Positions 1 through 5,530 of a stretch of DNA of 5,530 nt are shown in pieces. The DNA comes from Phycisphaerales bacterium (lineage in GTDB: Bacteria; Planctomycetota; Phycisphaerae; Tepidisphaerales; Tepidisphaeraceae): assembly GCA_003153655.1 (NCBI GenBank), contig PMAK01000041.1, forward strand, positions 9,657 through 15,186, given 5' to 3'. The position numbers and the translations under genes are program-made. The first letter of the stretch is position 1, and each line of letters opens with the position of its first letter. Below the pieces are notes generated by a model. That model was not told the origin of the DNA. It saw nothing but the letters and a program-made list of their open reading frames with translations, and did not search any database.

Positions 1-108
1 CGGCTGAACGCCATCAATATCGTCCGCAAGCGCGGGCGAAATCCATCCGGTCACCAACAATAAAGTGCCCGCAAGCCCCGCCGCCAGGAAATGACCGCTT
101 CGAGACAT
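1..108 (-). CDS. Exported protein, N-terminal fragment with signal peptide (cut by window edge)
   Basis: Only the first 36 codons are in the window. They read MSRSGHFLAAGLAGTLLLVT then GWISPALADDIDGVQP, still open at position 1. This is a textbook Sec signal peptide: a short basic start (Arg3), a hydrophobic core at about residues 7-22, and an Ala-Leu-Ala cleavage motif at about 26-28 followed by acidic residues. The mature protein should therefore be exported to the periplasm or beyond, but nothing visible identifies its function. ATG at 108 is chosen because it places the signal sequence correctly. No Shine-Dalgarno sequence precedes it, but a TAGAAT hexamer lies exactly six bases upstream, so the message may be leaderless. 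It lies 67 bp downstream of the YqcC-family gene on the same strand and may have its own promoter. Confidence 0.72.
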   Translation of the reverse strand, partial: MSRSGHFLAAGLAGTLLLVTGWISPALADDIDGVQP

Positions 109-114
109 TGCATG

Positions 115-120
115 ATTCTA
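115..120 (-). promoter_or_regulatory. Candidate -10 element for the exported-protein gene
   Basis: On the minus strand the hexamer TAGAAT (five of six matches to TATAAT) ends six bases before the ATG at 108. That puts the expected transcription start at or next to the start codon. No convincing -35 hexamer is found at 16-18 bp, so this rests on one short motif and its spacing. Confidence 0.28.
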
Positions 121-175
121 CGATGTGCCCGTCAGCCAATACATCAGGAAAATTCCTATTTGTCCGTTGGATTCG

Positions 176-508
176 TCAGGCGTTGCCGAATAGCGAATCG
201 AACTGCCGAAGCAATTGGATCAGCGGCTCGACATTATCCCGGCTTCCCCACATGACCCACTCGCGAAACGCATGATCCCCCACCTGGCTGCCAGACGGGA
301 ATTCCCCCTTGGTCACGATGATGTCTTTCACATTGGGAATAAAGATGAACTGAAGCCACTGCTCAAGCGTGAGGAGATCCATCCCGAAGGGTTCTTTGAA
401 ATCCAACTGCTCTGGCGTCAGCGGCTGGCTTTGCCACACGCCCATGCGGCGCATTTCAGCTTCGATTTCGTCGATCTTGGAAGCGACTAGTTCGTAACTG
501 GGACGCAT
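176..508 (-). CDS. yqcC: YqcC-family protein (DUF446)
   Basis: This 110-residue protein matches the YqcC family as I recall it from E. coli. It has an amino-terminal helix ending in the 'W' of GVW (residue 25), then the core KEPFGMDLLTLEQWLQFIFIP (about 38-58), which parallels the E. coli QPFFMDTMEPLEWLQWVLIP segment. The carboxy end, LIQLLRQFDSLFG, also parallels the family ending. Length equals the family's usual 105-115 residues, so it is complete. YqcC is a small helical cytoplasmic protein of unknown biochemical role; in E. coli its gene lies beside truC (tRNA pseudouridine-65 synthase) and syd. Here neither partner is visible, and it follows the PIN-domain gene by 18 bp on the same strand, probably in one transcript. 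The ATG at 508 has only a weak GAG-type ribosome site. Family assignment is confident; function is not known. Confidence 0.85.
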   Translation of the reverse strand: MRPSYELVASKIDEIEAEMRRMGVWQSQPLTPEQLDFKEPFGMDLLTLEQWLQFIFIPNVKDIIVTKGEFPSGSQVGDHAFREWVMWGSRDNVEPLIQLLRQFDSLFGNA

Positions 509-526
509 TTAGGGTTCTCGACGGTA

Positions 527-1012
527 TTACAGCAACGCCCGCAGATGATTGAAATTCACAACATCAATTCCATTTTTGGCGAGATAGCCAGCCAAAGCCC
601 TGTCACCGGTCAGCACTAACAGACCATCCTTTGCTATATGAATGATGGCGGCATCAGTTAGGCCAAATCGAAGAAAAATTGGCTGATCCGAAACGATCGC
701 TGATTTTTCGTGACGCTCTTCGAAAGCTTTAATTGTGATCCGCAGCAAATAAAAAAGTTCTGGGAGGCGACGGGTGTCGATCATTTGCGCGGCCAAATTG
801 CTCGTCTCTGTCAAAATCCCGGGCGTGGTGACCAGCCCTTTGGCCCCCTCAATAATAGAATTGAGTTGATGCAAATCTTGGATCGTAAACGCATCAAGCC
901 GGTCGCGACCAACCAATCGACGGTCAAAATTGCCGACGAGTGCGAGCAGAAGCAGATTGGTGTCAATGAGCAGGTCTCGGCCACGAAATTCAGATAGGCC
1001 GGGGTTTGCCAA
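527..1012 (-). CDS. PIN-domain protein, putative ribonuclease (VapC-like)
   Basis: The 161-residue product has the acidic pattern of the PIN nuclease fold: LLIDTNLLL with Asp17 and Asn19, LTET with Glu69, LTDAAI with Asp120, and the late LTGDRAL with Asp137. These acidic residues normally bind Mg2+/Mn2+ and cleave RNA, and all four are present, so the enzyme is probably active. It is longer than typical VapC toxins (about 130 residues), with an extra helical stretch at about 80-110. Translation starts at TTG 1012; no ATG or GTG is available in frame before the catalytic Asp. That TTG lies two bases after the stop codon of the 90-residue gene and has no clear Shine-Dalgarno sequence, which points to translational coupling. 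The context suggests a toxin-antitoxin-like pair, but the target is unknown and a non-toxin PIN role is equally possible. Confidence 0.85.
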   Translation of the reverse strand: MANPGLSEFRGRDLLIDTNLLLLALVGNFDRRLVGRDRLDAFTIQDLHQLNSIIEGAKGLVTTPGILTETSNLAAQMIDTRRLPELFYLLRITIKAFEERHEKSAIVSDQPIFLRFGLTDAAIIHIAKDGLLVLTGDRALAGYLAKNGIDVVNFNHLRALL

Positions 1013-1014
1013 GC

Positions 1015-1287
1015 TTACACCGGCTGAACGTTGAACATTCCCTCGACTTCGCCGGTGACCTTATTAACTTGAAATGTCTTGAACTCACGTGTTTCGTCGT
1101 AAGGGCGAATTAGTTTGGCAAATTCATTTCTCGCGACAGGGCCAGTTCTGGAATTGAAACTTAATGTAATTCCCCACACATCACTCGATGGGCGAATCTC
1201 TTCCAACAACATCTCCTTGGGATCAAGTTCGAGGACTTGAATCGCGTAATCCTTTGCCCGTTGGATTGCCTGTTTGACGTCCACCAT
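1015..1287 (-). CDS. Small 90-residue protein of uncharacterised family, partner of the PIN gene (candidate antitoxin)
   Basis: The protein begins MVDVKQAIQRAKDYAIQVLE, an amphipathic helix. It continues with strand-like segments DVWGITLSF (about 36-44) and REFKTFQVNKVTGEVEGM (about 67-84). The pattern helix, W-x-[IV]-T, then 'TGEV' resembles PepSY-like small proteins, and I recall similar 'DVKQAV..AK.Y...WKVT..F..Y K V...TG.V' proteins encoded beside PIN genes in planctomycetes and cyanobacteria (memory, not a search). The reading frame extends upstream to 1551, but that part is Arg/Ser-rich shadow inside atpD. ATG 1287 is chosen because GAAGGG lies six bases before it. It is 64 bp downstream of atpD and two bases upstream of the PIN start. 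No DNA-binding motif such as ribbon-helix-helix or AbrB is visible, so the antitoxin role is inferred from gene order only. Confidence 0.75.
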   Translation of the reverse strand: MVDVKQAIQRAKDYAIQVLELDPKEMLLEEIRPSSDVWGITLSFNSRTGPVARNEFAKLIRPYDETREFKTFQVNKVTGEVEGMFNVQPV

Positions 1288-1293
1288 ACGCGG

Positions 1294-1299
1294 CCCTTC
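1294..1299 (-). promoter_or_regulatory. Ribosome binding site fixing the start of the 90-residue gene
   Basis: GAAGGG on the minus strand, six bases before ATG 1287. It supports this internal start over the much longer open frame that runs back into atpD. Confidence 0.6.
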
Positions 1300-1302
1300 G
1301 CT

Positions 1303-1326
1303 ATTATCCGAAATTTTATCCCGAAT
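1303..1326 (-). repeat. Imperfect tandem 12-mer upstream of the 90-residue/PIN pair
   Basis: On the minus strand two adjacent 12-mers, ATTCGGGATAAA and ATTTCGGATAAT, match at nine of twelve positions. They sit in the 64 bp between atpD and the 90-residue gene, 15 bases before its ATG. The placement would suit an operator of an autoregulated pair; the second copy also contains a -10-like GATAAT. The match is short and AT-rich and could be chance. Confidence 0.3.
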
Positions 1327-1351
1327 GCCGCTGTTAATCCACCGAACCGCC

Positions 1352-2865
<1,514 letters not shown>

Positions 2866-2922
2866 GCGGCCGCCGTAAACCCCAGGCAGGCTATTGACGA
2901 AACCCCTACCCCGACGCACATT

Positions 2923-2932
2923 ACTGATCAGT
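2923..2932. promoter_or_regulatory. Perfect 10-bp palindrome ahead of the response regulator gene
   Basis: ACTGATCAGT is its own reverse complement and lies 19 bp before the response regulator ATG in the divergent region shared with atpD. It could be a dimer binding site. A 10-bp palindrome can also arise by chance, and no second copy is seen in the window. Confidence 0.2.
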
Positions 2933-2951
2933 TCCACGGAAGGAATAAGCC

Positions 2952-3341
2952 ATGCACGTCGTCCTGGTGGTAGATGATGCGGCTCGGGCTCGAGAATCTG
3001 TCTCTGAATTTCTGGAGCACGAGGGGTTCAAAACAATTCGCGCCGCCAGCGGCAAAGAAGCCTACGCGACGCTCTATTCCCAAACACCCGACATCGTATT
3101 GCTCGATCTGATGTTGCCGGAAATGGATGGCATCACCTTCCTGCAAACGATCCGCCATCACCCGCAGTGGGAACATATCCCCGTCATCGTGCTCACCGAA
3201 TTGCAGGACGAACACAAACTCGTCGCCCGAGCCCGGCAACTGCACGTCGATGATCTAGTCCCCAAAGCCAACTTCGGACTCGAAGATCTGCTGATGCGAA
3301 TCCGCAGGGCGATCGCCGTTCGCGTGCCGTCGCATAATTAA
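2952..3341 (+). CDS. Stand-alone CheY-like response regulator (receiver domain only)
   Basis: The 129 residues form one complete receiver domain with nothing after it: MHVVLVVDDAARARESV (acidic pair Asp8-Asp9), phosphoacceptor Asp52 in IVLLDLMLPEMDG, Thr82 in VIVLTEL, and Lys105 in VPKANF. All residues needed for phosphotransfer from a histidine kinase are present. There is no DNA-binding or enzymatic output domain, so it must act through protein contacts, as CheY or Spo0F do. The ATG at 2952 is preceded by GGAAGGA seven bases away, the strongest ribosome site in the window. No histidine kinase or chemotaxis gene is adjacent, so its partner lies elsewhere. It is divergent from atpD, with 169 bp between start codons, and convergent with the methyltransferase. 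The role is unknown beyond two-component signalling. Confidence 0.93.
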   Translation: MHVVLVVDDAARARESVSEFLEHEGFKTIRAASGKEAYATLYSQTPDIVLLDLMLPEMDGITFLQTIRHHPQWEHIPVIVLTELQDEHKLVARARQLHVDDLVPKANFGLEDLLMRIRRAIAVRVPSHN

Positions 3342-3347
3342 GAAAAT

Positions 3348-3448
3348 CATTTTTGCCACAGATAAAAATCAGATGAACACAGATAAAGGCAAAACAAATT
3401 TGCTTTGATTCATCTGTGTCCATCTGATTTATATCTGGGACAAAAATG
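3348..3448. repeat. Long imperfect inverted repeat built of CAGAT/ATCTG units, filling the convergent intergenic space
   Basis: The left arm 3348-3384 and right arm 3412-3448 are reverse complements at 33 of 37 positions. An inner GCAAA/TTTGC pair (3389-3393 with 3399-3403) closes a five-base loop. CAGAT occurs at 3359, 3370 and 3380 in the left arm and ATCTG at 3412, 3422 and 3433 in the right, so spacing is 11,10 then 10,11: mirror-symmetric and close to one helical turn. The structure begins six bases after the response regulator stop and ends three bases before the methyltransferase stop. It could act as a bidirectional transcription barrier. From memory, CCACAGATGAACACAGATAA-like repeats are dispersed in planctomycete and other environmental genomes, so this is probably one copy of a mobile or amplified intergenic repeat family. 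Confidence 0.85.
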
Positions 3449-3451
3449 AAT

Positions 3452-4273
3452 TTATTTCCGAGGCCGCGCTCGAATCACAATCGCCGGCGGAATCTCCGGC
3501 CGCTTCTGCCATGAGAACGGATTCTTCGACCCCGCCGCATTCACGGGATACGCCGGCTCTTCCAATCCATCAACCGCAAATCCCCCCGAAAAGCAGGCCG
3601 AGAAAATCGCCGACAGCGGCCGATGAAAAAAATGGTGCGGCTGCGGCTGATTGATGATCCCCACGCTCAACCCCGGCACATGCGAAAGATATTGCCGGAT
3701 CTCCACCCCAAACACCTGCTGCGCCACATCATTCTGAATCACGTAATCCGCCCTGAATATCATGTCGTTGGAATTAAAGCAGGGATGCGGCAACGAAAAC
3801 ACAAACCGCCCCGACGCCTTCAGCAACTCCCGCAACGAATCGAGCAGCGGATCGATCACGATCATGTCCATCATCGCCATGCTGCACACGGCCGCGTCGA
3901 ATCGCCCCTCGCCAAGCGTCAGCAATTCCGCCATGCTGGTCGCGTCGATCTTCCGGTATTCGATCTGTCCATCTTCCGGCGAAGTCCGCCGCCGCGCCGC
4001 TTCAAGAAAATTTTCGCAGTAATCGCACGCAACAACCTTAACGCCCCGTCTGCCGAGCAGGCGGGAGTAATTCCCATTGCCGCACGCGACATCCAGAATC
4101 GTCTGCCCCGGCTTGGGGTCGAGCAGGCGATCCGTCGTCGGAATGATCAGGGTCTTCTGAAAATCGTTCCCCTCGCCGATCTGCTGATCCCACCAATTAG
4201 CGATATTTTCCCAAACGGCCCGGGTCTGCTCGACGGTTGGACGCAACGATGCTGGATCGGCGGAATCTGGCAT
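3452..4273 (-). CDS. Class I SAM-dependent methyltransferase
   Basis: The 273-residue protein has the Rossmann-type methyltransferase core (Methyltransf_11/25-like). Motif I is ILDVACGNGNYS (59-70), which binds S-adenosylmethionine. Asp84 in VVACDY caps strand 2 and should contact the ribose hydroxyls. Asp110 in RKIDA and the FDAAVCSMAMMDM segment (125-137) correspond to motifs II-III. LLKASGRFVFSLPHPCF (150-166) is the usual strand 5 region. The carboxy part, FFHRPLSAIFSACFSGGFAVDGLEEPAYP (about 215-243), is the motif seen in many small-molecule methyltransferases. Substrate cannot be told. The start at 4273 has no Shine-Dalgarno sequence but has TATGAT six bases before it, suggesting a leaderless message. 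It ends next to the large inverted repeat and is divergent from the TPR gene. Confidence 0.92.
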   Translation of the reverse strand: MPDSADPASLRPTVEQTRAVWENIANWWDQQIGEGNDFQKTLIIPTTDRLLDPKPGQTILDVACGNGNYSRLLGRRGVKVVACDYCENFLEAARRRTSPEDGQIEYRKIDATSMAELLTLGEGRFDAAVCSMAMMDMIVIDPLLDSLRELLKASGRFVFSLPHPCFNSNDMIFRADYVIQNDVAQQVFGVEIRQYLSHVPGLSVGIINQPQPHHFFHRPLSAIFSACFSGGFAVDGLEEPAYPVNAAGSKNPFSWQKRPEIPPAIVIRARPRK

Positions 4274-4279
4274 GCGGAG

Positions 4280-4285
4280 ATCATA
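4280..4285 (-). promoter_or_regulatory. Candidate -10 element of the methyltransferase gene (leaderless)
   Basis: TATGAT on the minus strand matches TATAAT at five of six positions and ends six bases before ATG 4273, so transcription would begin at the start codon. No good -35 hexamer is seen. The absence of a ribosome site upstream of this gene agrees with a leaderless start. Confidence 0.35.
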
Positions 4286-4317
4286 CTCTGGACCGCCGAA
4301 CCTGGCGTGAGATTACC

Positions 4318-4346
4318 TTGCGAAACCGTGATTCGCGGCTGATATT
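4318..4346 (+). promoter_or_regulatory. Candidate promoter of the TPR gene
   Basis: TTGCGA (4318-4323) and GATATT (4341-4346) are 17 bp apart. Each matches the sigma70 consensus at four of six positions. Transcription would start near 4353, about seven bases before ATG 4360, which fits the lack of a ribosome binding site. The -35 is identical to that proposed for atpD. Confidence 0.28.
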
Positions 4347-4359
4347 GCACCTGTATCAC

Positions 4360-4731
4360 ATGACTCAACTCACAGTTCAACACACACTCGAACTGGCACA
4401 ACAGCATCACCAGGCAGGGCGATTGCAGGAGGCTGAACAGCTTTACCGCCAAATCCTAAGCCGCCAGCCTGAACACGCGGTCGCGCTTCATCAATTGAGA
4501 GTGATTGCCTATCAAGTCGGGCGAAATGACGTTGCCGTGGATTTGATTCGACGGGCCATCGCGGCAAATCCCAAATACGCTGAAGCCCACGGAAATCTCG
4601 GCAACGTCCGGGTCGCCAAAGGACAACTTGACAATGCCACCGCTGCCTATCGCGAGGCCATTGCGTTGAATCCTGATCTGGCTGGCCCCTCAGATCAAAA
4701 GCCGGCGGCGCCATATGAACCCAAGACCTAG
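4360..4731 (+). CDS. Short TPR protein, probable truncated N-terminus of a large TPR protein
   Basis: The 123 residues hold three tetratricopeptide repeats at about 6-39, 40-73 and 74-107. The third is nearly canonical (AEAHGNLGNVRVAKGQLDNA then YREAIALNPD). TPRs stack into a right-handed superhelix that binds other proteins. The opening MTQLTVQHTLELAQQHHQAG followed by RLQEAEQLYRQIL is, as I recall, the conserved start of long planctomycete and verrucomicrobial TPR proteins with many further repeats and often a glycosyltransferase (OGT/SPINDLY-like) or sulfotransferase domain. Here, right after 'ALNPDL', the protein runs into an unrelated Pro-rich tail (AGPSDQKPAAPYEPKT) and stops. Residues usually conserved are also changed (LRVIAYQ where LGVIAHQ is common). 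This looks like a decaying stub, though a short functional TPR adaptor is possible. ATG 4360 is chosen for family fit; the frame is open back to 4237. Confidence 0.72.
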   Translation: MTQLTVQHTLELAQQHHQAGRLQEAEQLYRQILSRQPEHAVALHQLRVIAYQVGRNDVAVDLIRRAIAANPKYAEAHGNLGNVRVAKGQLDNATAAYREAIALNPDLAGPSDQKPAAPYEPKT

Positions 4732-4775
4732 CATCTCAAGGAGCTAAAACTCGCTCGGTTCAGCGTTCCCACCCA

Positions 4776-4804
4776 TTGACCCCTGCTAACACCACTGATA
4801 ATTT
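4776..4804 (+). promoter_or_regulatory. Candidate promoter of the aldo/keto reductase gene
   Basis: TTGACC (4776-4781, five of six to TTGACA) is followed after 17 bp by TAATTT (4799-4804), with TG one base before it as in extended -10 promoters. An overlapping GATAAT (4797-4802) fits TATAAT better but leaves only 15 bp. Transcription would start near 4811, giving a leader of about 33 nt. Confidence 0.38.
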
Positions 4805-4843
4805 CGCTTGGGTCATCGCAAAGATGGAGCGAAAAAAAAGTTG

Positions 4844-5530
4844 ATGCGCAAACTGACTCTCGGAAAAACCGGCCTTGAAATGTCCGTTCTCGGATTCGGA
4901 TGCGCCAAACTCACGGCCCAACCGCGAGATGAAGCGATCGGCGTTTTAGAAACCGCCCTGACAAACGGCATCACCCATTTCGACGTGGCCCGCCTCTACG
5001 GCCTCGGCTGGGCCGAAAAAATCCTGGGCGAATTCCTCAAAGGAAAACGCGACCGCGTCACCGTCACCACCAAGTTCGGATTGAAGCCCCCGGGCGGATG
5101 GGTCAAACATCGGCGATTGGTATACGCCGCCAAAAAAGTGCTCAAGGTTTTTCCGCCAATTGTGAAACTCATGCAGAAGCGGGCCGCGCAGGGTGTCCAG
5201 GGCGGGAAATTCACGCCGGAAGATGCCGCCCAGAGTTTGGAAACGAGTCTTCGCGAATTGGGCACAGATCATGTCGATATGCTCTTGCTGCACGAAGCCG
5301 AACTGATCGACGCGACAAGCGAGCCGCTGATTCGGTATCTGGAGGCACAGATTGCCAAGGGAACCGTCCGATGCGTGGGAATCGGATCGGACTTCGCAAA
5401 ACTACCGACCGATCTGGCAAAGCTTCCCGCAATCTATCAGGTGGTGCAATTCAATCACAACGCGCACATGCGAAATATGGCACGGCTAGCCGATCGACAG
5501 GCGCGCGGCCTGATCACGCATACGATTTTC
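4844..5530 (+). CDS. Aldo/keto reductase family oxidoreductase (3' end outside window)
   Basis: The first 229 residues are present and the frame is open at the window edge; the family is usually 270-330 residues. It begins MRKLTLGKTGLEMSVLGFGC, the typical AKR opening hairpin and first strand. The catalytic tetrad is complete: Asp47 in HFDVARLYG, Tyr52, Lys77 in TTKFG, and His150 in MLLLHEAE. CVGIGSD (177-183) and VVQFNHN (200-206) are the next barrel strands. The enzyme should be a cytosolic TIM-barrel reductase using NAD(P)H on a carbonyl substrate that cannot be named. A basic insert at about 86-118, between the Lys and His strands, varies among AKRs. ATG 4844 overlaps the stop of a six-codon frame (TGATG); GGAG lies 14 bases upstream, rather far for a ribosome site, with an A8 run between. 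The gene starts 112 bp after the TPR gene. Confidence 0.93.
   Translation, partial: MRKLTLGKTGLEMSVLGFGCAKLTAQPRDEAIGVLETALTNGITHFDVARLYGLGWAEKILGEFLKGKRDRVTVTTKFGLKPPGGWVKHRRLVYAAKKVLKVFPPIVKLMQKRAAQGVQGGKFTPEDAAQSLETSLRELGTDHVDMLLLHEAELIDATSEPLIRYLEAQIAKGTVRCVGIGSDFAKLPTDLAKLPAIYQVVQFNHNAHMRNMARLADRQARGLITHTIF

Noticed and set aside
147..158. AGGAA/TTCCT palindrome between the yqcC-like gene and the exported-protein gene as a terminator
   Set aside because: The stem is only four to five bp with a tiny loop and no following T-run.
1..1030. Identical 10-mer CGGCTGAACG at 1-10 and 1021-1030
   Set aside because: Both lie in coding sequence (Val-Gln-Pro codons) with no further similarity around them, so a chance match is the simplest explanation.
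2894..2923. TTGACG as the -35 of a promoter for the response regulator
   Set aside because: The -35 is good, but at 16-19 bp the candidates (CACATT, ACATTA, CATTAC) match TATAAT poorly, so the promoter is not supported as a unit.
3357..3437. CACAGAT units as a small CRISPR-like array
   Set aside because: Units are only 5-7 bp with 3-6 bp gaps, in inverted orientation, with no spacers of 30 bp and no cas genes.
3623..4342. Plus-strand open frame (239 codons) opposite the methyltransferase
   Set aside because: It is antisense to a clear methyltransferase and its translation is His/Arg-rich without motifs.

Overview
The window looks like chromosomal DNA from a free-living Gram-negative bacterium, most likely a planctomycete (Planctomycetota). 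The main reason is the ATP synthase beta subunit. Its P-loop reads GGAGLGKT instead of the near-universal GGAGVGKT, and it carries phrases such as [21 protein letters not shown] that I recall, without a search, from Pirellulales-type AtpD. The start of the TPR gene (MTQLTVQ...HHQAGRLQEAEQLYRQIL) is also typical of large TPR proteins common in Planctomycetota and related phyla. GC content is moderate and codon use looks even across the window.

Layout. Positions 1-2782 hold five minus-strand genes. In order of transcription they are atpD (2782-1352), a 90-residue protein of an uncharacterised small family (1287-1015), a PIN-domain putative ribonuclease starting at TTG two bases later (1012-527), a YqcC-family protein (508-176), and the first 36 codons of an exported protein with a signal peptide (108-1, cut by the window edge). 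On the plus strand, divergent from atpD, is a stand-alone CheY-like response regulator (2952-3341). It converges on a minus-strand class I SAM-dependent methyltransferase (4273-3452). The 110 bp between these two is almost entirely one long imperfect inverted repeat. Divergent from the methyltransferase is a 123-residue TPR protein (4360-4731) that looks like the amino-terminal stub of a much longer family. Last comes an aldo/keto reductase (4844 to the edge).

How the genes relate. atpD is the catalytic subunit of the F1Fo ATP synthase, but no other ATP synthase gene is visible: no atpC follows it and no atpG or atpA precedes it. It stands alone, with its own candidate promoter and a strong ribosome binding site. 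The 90-residue gene and the PIN gene are tightly coupled and resemble a toxin-antitoxin-like pair, but that function is inferred. The remaining genes show no common pathway.

The most interesting non-coding signal is the inverted repeat at 3348-3448. It contains six CAGAT/ATCTG motifs placed symmetrically and spaced 10-11 bp apart within each arm. A second signal is that some genes lacking a Shine-Dalgarno sequence have -10-like hexamers exactly six bases before their ATG, which suggests leaderless transcription.
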